This document shows positions 1-10,643 of a stretch of DNA of 64,000 nt, one piece after another; positions within the stretch are counted from its first letter, which is position 1; each line of letters begins with the position of its first letter. The translations under genes and the position numbers were made by a program. Under the pieces are notes generated by a model. It did not search any database, had not been told where the DNA came from, and worked only from the letters and a program-made list of their open reading frames with translations. This DNA is from Forficula auricularia (lineage: Eukaryota; Arthropoda; Insecta; Dermaptera; Forficulidae), in the NCBI GenBank assembly GCA_024734495.1, contig JALMQS010000161.1, positions 1,281,930 to 1,345,929 of the forward strand, in the 5' to 3' direction.

Positions 1-415
1 AATCAAACGCAACCAAATTTTTCTATACATATTCTGTAGGCCCCAAAAAGGCTAGAAATGCAAAAACTAACCACCCAAAATGGGAGGAGGGTCAAAAATG
101 AAAATTCTAGTCCTTTCTACCAAACTTAACAAAATTTTGTATACATATTCTGTGGGCCTCAAAAAGGCTATAAATGCAAAAACTAATCACCCAAAATGGA
201 GGTGATGGTCAAAAATGAGAATTCTAGCCCTTTCGATCAAACTATGTATAAAAAATTTGGTTAGTTTTTGCATTTCTAGCCATCTGGGGGTCCACCGAAT
301 ATGTTTACAAAATTCGGTTGAGTTTGGTCAAAATGGGTAGAATTTTCATTTTTGATCCTCCTCCCGATTTTGGGTTGCTAGTTTTTGCATTTCTAGCCCT
401 TTTGGAGCCCACAGA

Positions 416-448
<33 letters not shown>

Positions 449-653
449 CATAATTTAGTTGAGTTTGGTCAAAAGGGCTAGAATTTTCACTTTTGACCCC
501 CTCCCCTTTTTTTGTCTGATAATGTTTAAAATACATAAAAAAAAATATATTTTAATATCTTTTCAAAAATATATTCAGTTTTTTTTTTAGTTAAATTTTT
601 TCATTTTTTTATACCTTTTCAAAATGTAGTAGATCTTTATGCCCCATCCTGTA
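1..653. mobile_element. Family A foldback element, left end outside window
   Basis: Units of about 116 bp run forward to about 250 and in reverse complement from there to about 500, so the element folds back on itself. It then has an AT-rich arm ending in GCCCCATCCTGTATA at 653. Complete copies elsewhere (9892-10496) start with the inverted form, TACAGGGTGGGGCATAAA. No coding capacity is seen. The short ACAGGGTG-type ends and TA-rich flanks resemble Tc1/mariner-type MITEs; that class is inferred. Confidence 0.7.
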
Positions 654-654
654 T

Positions 655-1459
655 AATAGTTTAAACCGTTTTTTAGATATTTGACGCAAAAACCCCACTT
701 TTTTCATGCACGATTACAATGACCATACCATGTATGCTATAGTAAAAATTTGTAGATTAGGATTGAATGATTCTAGCTAATGAGATGATATTTAACCCGA
801 GAATTTGTATTAATATATTTTTTGTGTTAATAATCTGGACCTTTTTCCCGATTGGTTAGCTTGCGGCTTGTGGTTAAATCGTGTATATCCATATTTAACC
901 CATGTTTAAAAAGATTGCTTAAAAATCAATATAATTGTAGCTTATATTTTTAAAAGATATGTTACGTGACTCCAGTGACGAGTCTCGTTGAAATTAATTT
1001 ATCTCATTCTACGTGATGTATGGACACAAACTTGCTGAGAAATTCTGGCAAACAGTTACAAAAAGTAATTGAGCTGAAATTCTCATTTGCCTTAATTATG
1101 CATATAAAATTTAAAATATTCAACAAAAAAATGTGTTTTATGAAATATGCATAGGCAAAATGTATGGTAGAGATATTCTCGCCCTCAATGAGAGAATATA
1201 TTCCAGCCGGGCGTATCCCATTAAGCGGAATTTCCAAGAGATCATTTCAAATTGCCTGCCAGCGCTATGGTGAAAAAAATCAAATAAAAATTTCTTCAAA
1301 TATAATGTACTGAATTCTCTACATACTGTACTACATGAATTAGAGATAAATTTAGAATCCTGAAAATTATTACTTATCAATTTATCATATTATGTTGGTA
1401 TAATTGTGTCATATCAATAGAGAGCTCAAAAAGTCGCCTAAAAAGTATCGTTTTTACTT
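655..1459. other. Gene-free stretch with a B-family end
   Basis: 655-760 resembles the right end of family B (CACTTTTTTCATGCACGA, then a decayed CATACAGGGTATGG). The remainder is AT-rich with no supportable gene. The short frames near 1004-1380 have no recognisable domain. Confidence 0.5.
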
Positions 1460-2170
1460 TACCATACAGGGTATGGTTAAGTATTATAATCGTTCATGAA
1501 AAAAGTTGTTTTTTCCTTCTTTTTCGAAATATCTCAAAAACGGCTGAAACTATTTTGATTAAAAAAATTGAGCGAAACCATGGCATTTCGATCTACAAAA
1601 GAGCTTTAATAAGTAAACATCGAAAAAAATATATCTTTCGAGATAATAATTGTTTTGTCGAAATGTCTGTTAGTCTGTTAGTTAATTAGTTAGTTAATCA
1701 GTGCGTTACCAAATTTTTGTGGACGAGCTAGGTCAAAAACTAGTGGGAATATCGAAACCAAATTTCACATGTAGTTTTGGTCCATTGAGATTAAGAGCTG
1801 ATTCGATTTTAGTGCATATCGAACCAAAATTAAGGGGGGTGAAGAGGGGGTTAAAAATTAAAAATCTAGGCCGTTTGAGCAAACTCAACCAAATTTTGTA
1901 TACATAATCAGTGGACCCCCAGAAGTATACAAATGCAAAAACTAACCGCCTAAAATTGGGGGGGGGGGGTGTAGGGTCAAAAAATGAAAATCCTAGCCAT
2001 ATACCAAACTCAACCAAATTTTGTATACATAATCAGTAGACCCCATGAAGTATTAAAATACAAAAACTAACCGCCCAGAAATGGGGGGGGGTCAAAAATT
2101 GAAAATCTTGTCCATTTACCAAACTCAACCAAATTTTGTATACATAACCAGTGGGACATCAGAAGTATAA
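1460..2170 (+). mobile_element. Family B element, forward copy
   Basis: Begins with the near-palindrome ACCATACAGGGTATGG, then a conserved lead (CATGAAAAAAGT, CTCAAAAACGGCTGAAAC). Three copies of the 116-bp unit follow from about 1800. The same lead recurs at 8040, 21590-21879 (reverse) and 22047. There is no coding region. It is a non-autonomous repeat, and its class is not resolved. Confidence 0.65.
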
Positions 2171-3188
2171 AAAAAGTCTGTAATTTTGTAGATAAATAGT
2201 CTCTGAATAACCTTTGTCTCATTCCCAAATTTTATGAATGTTGACAAGAAATTGCATAACATATGATTAAAAAAACAGCATCTAACTTCAAAAAACATTG
2301 TTCTGAACAATTTTATTCTAATTAGCATTCTTTTAGAATATTTTATTGGAAATTTTTCTTTCAAATAACATTTTTGAAAGGTTGCTCAGTTTTGAAGATA
2401 GAAACGTTAAAATGATAAAATATAGATATTTATATAAATTTCAGGTTTAGTCCTGAAAAATGGAGGTTCTTAATCATTTCTAATAGTTATATTAAAAAGT
2501 ATTTAATTTCAAACCAAAATGCTTCTTTTGGATATATCGACCCTTCATATTTTACTCTCCCCCCCCTCATTTTGGGTGGTTGGTTTTTGAATTTCTAGCC
2601 TTCTGGTGGTCCCCAGAATATGTATATAAAATTTGGTTGAGTTTGGTCGAAAGGGCTAGAATTTTCATTTTTTGAGCCTCCCTCCCATTTTGGGTGGTTA
2701 TTTTCAATTTTTTTTTTTTTTTTTAAACAAAATGTCAAAAATGACATGCTGTACAATTTTTCTTCTAATTAAATTTGCTACCTAATTTATATTTTGGATG
2801 GGAAAATTTTATTATTTGTGACATTATTTTTCATTGTTTATGTATTAATTTATTGTTCTATTTATTTATTATTTATTTATTTATTATTTATTAATTTATT
2901 GTTTTATTTATTTATTTATTATTTTCATTATCTGTGATACTATTTGATTGCTTATAAACTCATGGTAGACTGGCTACAATGGAATTCATTCCGAGGCCAA
3001 TAAGAGAGAAAAAAAATTGAATTTGCCGTAGAGTAAACAGTTTGTTTCAGCGATCAATGAGGTGAAGGAAAAAAATATTTTTTCGCTTTTCCATATTTTA
3101 ATTGCGAGCGTGTGGCTAGTATGTGAATGACGTTAAGACCGCAAGGCCCAAAGCTTTACCAGGGGCGCCAAAGACTCAAATTGATATA
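2171..3188. repeat. Reverse A-type units and ATTT-rich simple repeat
   Basis: 2540-2700 holds 116-bp-family units in reverse orientation, without element ends. 2829-2925 is a degenerate (ATTT)n tract. 2171-2530 and 2930-3188 contain no gene I can support. Confidence 0.5.
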
Positions 3189-3190
3189 TA

Positions 3191-3879
3191 CAAGGTGGGG
3201 CGCCGTCACTTCCTTATTTTAAAAAATCACAACACAAAAAGTATTTGGCAATATCGATTTAATTATTTTTTTCTGTACATAGGAGTAGATTTAAAGTTTT
3301 ATTTCATTAGGTTTTAAAAACGACATCTCGTCAATACACTGAGATAGCCGAATTTTGAAATTTCTGAGGACTTTTTAGATTGATGAGTTTTTTCTACCCA
3401 TACTCGAAGAAATGGATGAGGAGAATGTGTGGTTCCAACAAGATGGCGCCACGGATCACACGGCACGAACTTCCATGATTCTCTTGCGGGAACACTTCCC
3501 CGAACGGCTCATCTCTCAGGGGTGATCTTCAGTGGCCAACACGATCGCCAGATTTATGCCCCTGTGACTATTTCCTGTGGGGATACCTTAAACCTTTGGT
3601 TTACACAAATCGTCCAAGGACCCTTGGTCAGCTGAAGGACAATATTCGTGCTGTTATTGTCGACATAGGTACAGATATACTGGAAAAAGCGGACAGAAAT
3701 TTAAAAATCTCAGTGTATTGACGATGACGGTGGCCACCTTCGAGATCTCGATTTTAAAACCTAATGAAAAAAAAACTTTAAATGTACTCCTGTATACAGA
3801 AAAAAGAATTAAATCGATACTGCCAATACTTTTTGTGTTATGATTTTTTTAAATAAGTAAATGACCGCGCCCCACCCTG
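3191..3879 (+). mobile_element. Mariner-type element with about 127-bp inverted ends
   Basis: The left arm 3191-3317 starts CAAGGTGGGGCGC and is matched by the inverted right arm 3752-3879, which ends GCGCCCCACCCTG. TA dinucleotides flank both ends, as expected for Tc1/mariner insertion. Only the C-terminal part of a transposase remains between the arms, so the element is internally deleted and non-autonomous. The arms are much longer than the roughly 30 bp usual for mariners. Confidence 0.85.
3385..3721 (+). pseudogene. Mariner-type transposase, C-terminal fragment, frameshifted
   Basis: The first frame reads ENVWFQQDGATDHTAR, the block around the second catalytic aspartate of Tc1/mariner DDE transposases. 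It hits a stop at about 3522. In a shifted frame the protein continues with WPTRSPDLCPCDYFLWGYLKP, which carries the third catalytic Asp, and runs through a helical tail to a stop at 3719-3721. The N-terminal DNA-binding half and the first Asp block are missing. One frameshift near 3520 breaks the gene. An active protein would cut and paste the element at TA sites; this copy cannot. It lies wholly between the two inverted arms. Confidence 0.85.
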
Positions 3880-3881
3880 TA

Positions 3882-4497
3882 TTAGGGGCAAGGGGGACGA
3901 CATAATTCGGTCCTGATCTATCCTATCGGCCCGGAACTGTAGGTGGTACAGAAAATAATGAAAATCAAAGATATAGATAGAATCAAATGAAGAAGTTTTT
4001 TAATTATAAAGATTGGATGTTAGAATAAAAAAAATCGAGATAAGTATTTTTAACAATCAAGAATATTTTAGTATATCAGTTCGTGAAATGTTAAAATAAA
4101 TCAACTTTTCATTAATTCCATAAATTCTCTTTTGTTTCGAAAGAGAAACAATTTCATTTAATTTCACCGAACATTGGATCATGTAGGTATATTGTATAAT
4201 ATATTGTCTATAAAATAAATCGGTCTCTCTGACAAGCCTCTCTGAATTCAACTCAACTGTTTCGAAACCTGTTGCCTTATTATTATTATTATTATTATCT
4301 GAATCCGCCCCTGGGTTGAAAATATGAAAACGAAAACAAAACAAAACAAAAAAAACCCTTAAAAATGTTATATTAAAAGTTCTTTACTTTTACAATCAAA
4401 GCCGTTTTTATATAATGAAACAACGAGATCAATATAACATCTGCATTATCAGAAGGTCATTAGTGTGAGAGGATGGTTTGACGCACTCTGATGATGA
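3882..4497. other. No gene seen
   Basis: AT-rich DNA with a short (ATT)n run at 4279-4300. No element boundary or coding domain was recognised. Confidence 0.4.
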
Positions 4498-5010
4498 TAA
4501 ATAAATAAATAAATAAATAAATCTTTATTTCTCGACCTGCTTACAGGCACAAGTCCTCGGTGGCTAGGTCCTCCAAACATCAATACAATCTAGCTACAAT
4601 TCATTAATAAACATCAATACAAATTAATTACAACAATTTAACAAATAATAAACAAGTAAAAAATAGAAATGTATGATCATTAACAAATAACATGACCATA
4701 GATTTCCATCAAAAGACAAAAAGTAATTTAAAAATTCGGCACAAAAACCCGATACCAGGAGCAAGCGACGCATTAGCCATCCCGGCATTTGCCATAAGTT
4801 GTTAAGGAAACCTGGTCAAAACCTTAACAAGGATGGTATGACCTCTCTCTACCTCACCTAATCTCTGCTTGTGAGAACTAAATAAAATTTTGCACAACTC
4901 TAGGACATTAGGACTTGACAAAATTTATAATTGATTTAATCATAGGGGGCAGAGGACTATAATCCCAAGTAGTAACAGACAGACTGTTCCACAAATCAAT
5001 GCCATGATGT
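4498..5010 (-). mobile_element. LINE 3' end, 5'-truncated
   Basis: Read on the minus strand, this ends in AAATAAAGA followed by an (ATTT)n tail at 4498-4532, typical of non-LTR insertions. Upstream on that strand a decayed frame reads HHGIDLWNSLSVTTWDYSPLP, resembling the C-terminal WNSLP region of jockey/CR1-like polymerases, followed by many stops. The polymerase core is absent. Confidence 0.55.
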
Positions 5011-5968
5011 ATTTATAAATCTGTTTGCCGATGATACACTAATATCAGTGGAGGATTGTGATGTTGAGAGGGCTTGTCAGAAAATGAATGGAACCCTTAG
5101 GAAGTTGGAAGACAGGCTAAATATGAATAAACTGTTTATAAATTGTACGAAATCTAAAGTAATGCAATTGGGGGTGGGTGGAGAAGGGTTTAGTCCAATC
5201 TATCTGAATGGTGTAAATTTGGAATATGTGGATTCATTTAAATACCTCGGAGTAGTGGTTGACTCGAAGTTGAACTTTAAGAGTCATCATAGTGAGCTCT
5301 TGAAGAATGTAAACAGAAAAGTGCAATACTTTGGTAGAGCTTGTAATAATTTGAATATGAACACTAGAATTAAGTTGTATAGAACTATAATTAGTCCTAG
5401 TTTCTCTTACTGTTCTACAATATTATATTTTGGCACTCAGGAGAATATTGATAAGTTGCAACTCATACAAAATAGATGCATGAGATTTATATTAAAATGT
5501 GACAGATATACATCAATAAATAGTATGCTGGAATGCTTAGGACTTATGAATGTGAAGCAATTCTTATTTTTACAGACAATGTGTTTTGTATATAAATTAT
5601 ATCATAGAGCAGCTGCCAGCCATATCTGAATTTCACATTGCTCAATGAGATCCATGACCATGGGACGCGAATTAGAGACAATATATTTATTGAGAGGGCG
5701 AGGAAAGAAGCACAAGAAATTCATGATATTTTAGAGGACTTGAGGAATTTAATTATTTACCAGCTGAAGTAAGAAATGCATCAAGTCTGATTCAATTTAA
5801 GAACCAAGTTAGAATATATCTTAAGAGGGACAGTTGAACATTTCTATTGAGAAATATTTGGAAATATTATAAATTTAGTATTAACATTTGTAAATATTGA
5901 AATATATATGTATCAAAAATACATTTAAATATAAATAAAATAAAAAAAATAAAAAAATAAACTCTACA
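5011..5968 (+). mobile_element. 5'-truncated LINE ending in an A-rich tail
   Basis: Homology begins just before the polymerase motif FADDT (about 5023) and runs to an (AAATA)-rich tail at about 5930-5968. This is the normal product of aborted target-primed reverse transcription. The coding part is described separately. Confidence 0.75.
5023..5836 (+). pseudogene. LINE reverse transcriptase, C-terminal half
   Basis: The frame opens with LFADDTLISVED, the catalytic FADD box of a non-LTR reverse transcriptase. It continues through KYLGVVVD, HHSELLKNVNRKVQYFGRA, IKLYRTIISPSFSYCSTI and LQLIQNRCMRFIL, the usual order of the thumb and C-terminal domain in jockey/CR1-like LINEs. The main frame stops at 5629. 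A shifted frame then gives FNYLPAEVRNASSLIQFKNQVRIYLKRD to about 5836, the normal protein C-terminus, so at least one frameshift is present. The palm motifs before FADD and the endonuclease are missing through 5' truncation. Clade assignment is tentative. Confidence 0.8.
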
Positions 5969-6429
5969 TTATGTTCTATCTATCTATATAAAATATGATT
6001 TCGGGTTCGAAATCGGGTTTTTTAAAAAGATTTGAAAGTCTTTTTAAATATATTTTATTTGTTTTAATTACAATATTTTATTTTACAAAGGTCGTTTTAA
6101 TTTTTGTAACTTGAAGGAAACACTTTTATAAAAACCTTCCGGGACAATTTTGAGTGAGGCTCGGGCAAGTCTAGGGCTCGTGCGAGCTGTCGGCAAGAAT
6201 GACAACGAGAGCGGCGCTCTCAGGGGTTTTTATACAGTATTTAGTGCTGGATCAGCAAGCCAAGTAGAGATCCTACTGGGGGCTGAGCCCAGTTCTTAGC
6301 ATTATAACTTATATGGGGCATTCCACGCCAAATCGGACGGTTTTTAAAAATTTTTAATTTTTGATTTTATTCATTTTTTAGTACCGATCAAAAAACTCTT
6401 CCTGATAAATTTTGAAATTTTTTTAATCA

Positions 6430-6722
6430 TCGGCTTAGCCTAGGTAGCACAAGAATATTCTATGTATATTCTTTCAATATCGTTTCCTAACATTCGGATA
6501 TCCCGAGGAAGTCCTATAAATTTACGTAGATATTCTAAGAATGTCCAAATGTCCGCCTAAAAATCTTCTACAGATATTCTGGAAATCTCCCGAGGAATGT
6601 CCTAAGAATCTTCTACCCACACCCCGGGAATATCCCGAGGAATGTTCTAAAAATCTTCTACAGATATCCTGTGAATATTCCGAAGAATGTTCTAACAATC
6701 TTCTACAGATATCCTCGGGATG
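6430..6722. repeat. 45-bp minisatellite
   Basis: Three and a half clear 45-bp units start at 6562, each beginning AATCTTCTAC and ending near CCGAGGAATGTYCTAA. One or two degenerate units lie to the left. Because 45 is divisible by 3, both strands stay open across the array. That explains a 15-residue repeating frame on the minus strand and another on the plus strand, neither of which I take as a gene. Confidence 0.85.
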
Positions 6723-6764
6723 CATATAACCAATGGCTCCCCCTCCCAGCTTTCTCTTCCCCAC

Positions 6765-8030
6765 CCTCAGTATTTATTTTATGCACTTCTAAAGAATTAG
6801 CAGAGGTAAAATTTTAGTAAAATCACACATGTTTTACCGAAATTCGATATCTTTTAAAAGATATCCATAACCAATTTTTTTACATTAATTAATGTATACA
6901 TTGTTTTTGAGCTTCGATTCCGGAGATTACTTCTCCACCATCTGACTGTCCTTGATCATCTTTTTAGTCCTTGTTTTTAATAAGAGGAAAAAACTAATTA
7001 TAGAAAAAAACCTCTTTTCCGATAATTATTCCAATATCCATATTGCGGAAATTAATCCATCACAATTAATTCTCCGCAATACCATTCTTTTTTTTTATAA
7101 ATTTTATTAATATCAATTTTATTACTATATTCTATCATACATTTGCTATTCGAGCACTCGGTTCCGTGGGGTTTTAACCATTAAATTTGATGATTTTCCT
7201 CGATTTCCATGCGAATCCCCTCATCAAATTCTGACTTGGTGACAATCGGACCACTCTCGAGAGAATAACCTACGCTCGCTATTTGTTGTGCATCAGCGCG
7301 TGTTGATTCAAAGTTTGAAATCTTTTCGCGGACCATATTTGAGTTCTTACGGACCACATGTTGGGAACCACTGCTCTAGAGAGACGGTTAGTCAAGTGTC
7401 AGTCTAGCTGTTTTTCCGCTCCTTTGACTTGGCCGTCCGTCTGTTTTGTACACATTTTGCCATATATAGTCGGCTGGGCCTTCAAGTATTTTCTTGTCAC
7501 ATTAAATAATGATAAATTAGACATGACATATATTGTAATTTTATACTTGGTCATATTATAGTTTAAATTTCTAAAATATAGCCATGTGTCATAACACAAT
7601 AAAAAAGGAATTTAATATCAACTATTATGTAACAGTTGTATATTACATTTTTTTCATCATTCGTATAATATCAAAATAATAATAATAATAATAATAATTT
7701 CCTTTGATGTTCTCGTGTTTTCTTTCAACATTTTATAAAAAATTTAAAAATTAGAAAAAAATATGAATATTATGAAACACGAAGGTAAAAAAATAAAATT
7801 CTAATATTAAAACTAAAACGTATTTAACAAAGAGGTATCTATATCTATAAGTATGGTATATCCGCCAAATATAAGTTTGAATCAATACCTATAACTATTT
7901 ATTAATACTGATATTTCATCCATTATGATTTTAACGGTTGGTTGATAAACTTATTCAAAAACGAAATAAATGTATTTTTCATTATTCTTAATTCAATATT
8001 TTCATGAGGTCAATTTTATAAACAATTCTA
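6765..8030. other. No gene; simple repeats only
   Basis: AT-rich, with an (AAT)n microsatellite at 7674-7698. The short frames at 7358-7600 overlap on both strands and have no domain. Confidence 0.4.
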
Positions 8031-8564
8031 AAAATTTTTACTTCGTGCATGAAAAAAGTGTTTTTTTTTCTTCTTTTTTTCAAATTATCTCAAAAACGGC
8101 TGAAACTATTTTGATTAAAAAAATTGAGCGAAACCATGGAATTTCGGTCTACAAAAAAGTCCTAATAAGGGAACATCTAAAAATTATATTTTTCGAGATA
8201 ATAATTGTTTTGTCAAAATGTCTGTTAGTCAGTCTGTGCGTTATCAAATTTTTGTGAACGAGCTAGCTCAAAAACTAGTGTGAATATCGAAACCATTTCA
8301 CACGTAGTTTTGGTCCATTGAGATTAAGAGTTGATTAGATTTTGAATGCATATCGACCCAAAATTATGGGGGGGGGTCAAAAAATGAAAATCTTGGCCAT
8401 TTACCAAACTCAACTAAATTTTTGTATTCATAATCAGTGGGCCCTCAGGAGTCTAAAAATACAAAAACTAATCCCCTACCCTACATGATTATAAATAAAT
8501 AATTAAGTAATGGAGAGGATTCAGCCAATGGGTAGCCTCTGCTGAATAAAAAACTCTCTATTAT

Positions 8565-8610
8565 GGAAAACGTTTCGGCTTTAATTCAATAATGCTATCT
8601 ATCAGTTCTA
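8565..8610 (-). ncRNA. Hammerhead-like motif, degenerate (K left arm)
   Basis: The minus strand reads GAA, CTGATAG, a spacer, then GCCGAAAC, GTT, TTC. The flanking GAA/TTC can pair as stem I. The CTGATGA core is altered to CTGATAG and stem III is essentially absent. Cleavage is not expected. Confidence 0.4.
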
Positions 8611-8929
8611 AGAGAGTATTTGCGACAATTAATTTTATAAATAAATTGTACGCAGGCAGAGTTGTTATGGATTTTATCATAATATACAAAATTATATGAA
8701 AAAATAAAAATGGTACATAAATCTTTGTGTACTCTCACTAGATATGCGAAACGTCTCAAGTACAAAATACAGCAAATTATCAAAATTTAGTGAGAGAAAC
8801 ACACTACAAGATTCGTGTACCATTTTTAAATTTCATATAATTTTTGCATATTATGATAAAATCCATAACAACTTCTATTTCGCGCACAATTTAATTATAA
8901 AATTTTCAATTGCCGCTAAATACTGCTTA

Positions 8930-8978
8930 GGAACTGATGATCGCGGCATTTATTTAATTAAAGCGGTAAACGTTTTCC
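8930..8978 (+). ncRNA. Hammerhead-like motif, degenerate (K right arm)
   Basis: GGAA pairs with TTCC as stem I around an intact CTGATGA. The stem II region is TCGCGGC to GCGG across an AT-rich loop. GAAA is replaced by GTAAA, and GTT takes the cleavage-site position. It combines with the left-arm copy to suggest an ancestral CTGATGA/GAAAC pair. Confidence 0.45.
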
Positions 8979-9299
8979 ATAATTGGAGTTTTTTATTCAG
9001 CAGAGGCTACCCATTGGCTGAATCCCTCTCCATTACTAATTATATACATATACAGCCATCAAAATTGTATCAGATAATAAATAATTTTACTAAATATTAA
9101 ATATAAGTGAGGTGCCAGGTTGTAAGTCAAGTGGATGGCCACATCACATCACGTCAGTTATTTTTAAGTCTCACAGTCATATTATATCTTTAGGATTCTT
9201 AGTAAATTAATAAATGAAAATTTAAAAAAATTTCATAATAAATTTTTATTGACATACCCATTACCCTCCTGTGAATTATTACATTAATTTAGAAAAAGC

Positions 9300-9466
9300 C
9301 GAGGGGTGAACCGAGACCTAATATTGTATATACCTACTTTCATTTCCACTTTCATTTCCAAGTAGAAGACAATCGATTAAGGGTCATTATGTAATGAATT
9401 CCAAAATAATTCCACATAATTCCAGACGTGTACACCTAATTTCAACCGCGGTTCACCCATCGCAAA
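9300..9466. mobile_element. Small MITE O, copy 1
   Basis: The ends are CGAGGGGTGAACCG and, inverted, CGCGGTTCACCC. Both copies contain CATTTCCACTTTCATTTCC and a CTAAT/TTAGG inner repeat. A second copy lies at 45670-45836 inside element J. The CAGGGGTGAAC-like ends suggest a hAT type (inferred). Confidence 0.6.
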
Positions 9467-9469
9467 AAA

Positions 9470-9890
9470 CCAGTCAAATTAAAGTTCCCTGAAGATGAGA
9501 ACCTGGCAGATCGATTTGTCGACTCGATAAGACCCTAATCCTCGATTTTTCATCGAAATCGTTACAATCGTATTCGAGAAACTGATTCTTTATAAAACGG
9601 TACAATAAACGCGCAATGTTAATTTTTATCAAAAATGTAATTTTCATGCCATCTAGAAGCATTTGAAGGAAACTATTAATCTGTAGTTTCATTTGAAGAA
9701 TAAAGGCATTATTTTAAGCTTAAACTTGACCGGAAAAGTTTTGCTATACTTAGGAAGAGGGCGTTATTTCAACAGTAAAAAAATTGTTTTTTACAGAATT
9801 GTTTTATTTTACAATGCGCCTTTATCAAATGTACTCTTCATATATAGCTGTTATTTCACAGGCAAAAACTTCTCTTTCGGACTGGAAAAT
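9470..9890. other. No gene seen
   Basis: AT-rich spacer between MITE O and family A. The frame at 9693-9947 runs into family A and has no recognisable domain. Confidence 0.4.
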
Positions 9891-9891
9891 A

Positions 9892-10496
9892 TAGGGTGGG
9901 GCATAAACATCTCCAAAATCTCAAAAAATCTCCATCTCAAAAACTGAATATATTTTTGAAAAGAACATAAAAATATATTTTTTTTTGGAAAATGTCTTTT
10001 AAACAGATGAAAAATCAGGGGAGTAGGGGTTAAAAATGAAAATTCTAGCTCTTTCGACCAAATTCAATCAAATTTTGTATACATATTCTGTGGACCCACA
10101 GAAGGCTGTAAATACAATAACTAACCATAAAAGTAATGACTATTTTAGCCCTTTCAACCAAACTATATGTGAACTTGGTTGGGTTTGGTTATAGACCTCA
10201 TATAGTGAATATAATTTTCATTTGTGCCCCTCCCCCATTTTGAGTGGTTAGTTTTTGCATTTCTAGACTTCTGGGGGTCCACAGAATATGTACACAAAAT
10301 TTGGTTGAGTTTGGTCGAAAGGTCTAGAATTTTCATTTTTGCCCCCCCTCCTTTTTTTTTGTCTGATATAAGTAATGCTTAAAACACATTTAAAATTAAG
10401 TTTTTCTCAAAAATATATTCAGATTTTTTTCTAGTGAATTTTTTCATTATTTTATACCTCTTCAAAATGTGGTAGATCTTTATGCCCCACCTTTAT
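9892..10496. mobile_element. Family A foldback element, complete copy
   Basis: Both ends are present: TAGGGTGGGGCATAAA at 9892 and the inverse GCCCCACC at 10481-10490. Inside are AT-rich arms (ACTGAATATATTTTTGAAA and its inverse), then 116-bp-type units changing orientation in the middle. It is about 600 bp with no coding region. This copy defines the family layout. Confidence 0.75.
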
Positions 10497-10643
10497 AAGA
10501 ACTCAAATGTATGGTTGAAAATATATATATATATATATTTTTTAATTAACATTATGAAAATAGTAAATAAAGAATACTGAAAAATAAGTGTATTTTAGTT
10601 ATTTATTTATTTTTGGACCCTTGGGATCATGCAAAGCTTGATG

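Larger units (their letters stand above)
8508..9035. mobile_element. Palindromic element K with hammerhead-like ends
   Basis: A 528-bp near-palindrome. The left arm starts TAATGGAGAGGATTCAGCC and the right arm ends with its inverse. Each arm contains an outward-reading sequence resembling a hammerhead ribozyme (see 8565-8610 and 8930-8978). No protein is encoded. The layout matches G at 56 kb and F1/F2 at 32-38 kb, so a Penelope-like origin is inferred. Confidence 0.7.
8035..9150 (+). mobile_element. Family B element interrupted by palindrome K
   Basis: The B lead (CATGAAAAAAGTG, CAAAAACGGCTGAAAC) runs from 8035 into a 116-bp-type unit at 8360-8480, stopping near CTACATGATTATAAATA. The rest of B (ATATTAAATATAAGTGAGG, then AGTGGATGGCCACATCA) resumes at about 9070. 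The same two halves are contiguous in inverse orientation around 20930-21010, so K at 8508-9035 is an insertion. Confidence 0.65.

Noticed and set aside
1733..2017. Frames over the 116-bp units (also 21352-21567, 27215-27481, 28129-28341)
   Set aside because: The same peptide-like strings (FWGSTDYVYKIWLSL) recur only because the DNA repeat recurs. Stops and homopolymer shifts break them in other units.
6522..6764. 15-residue-repeat protein (CRRFLEHSSGYS-like)
   Set aside because: A 45-bp minisatellite keeps both strands open; there is no start context, domain or flanking gene.
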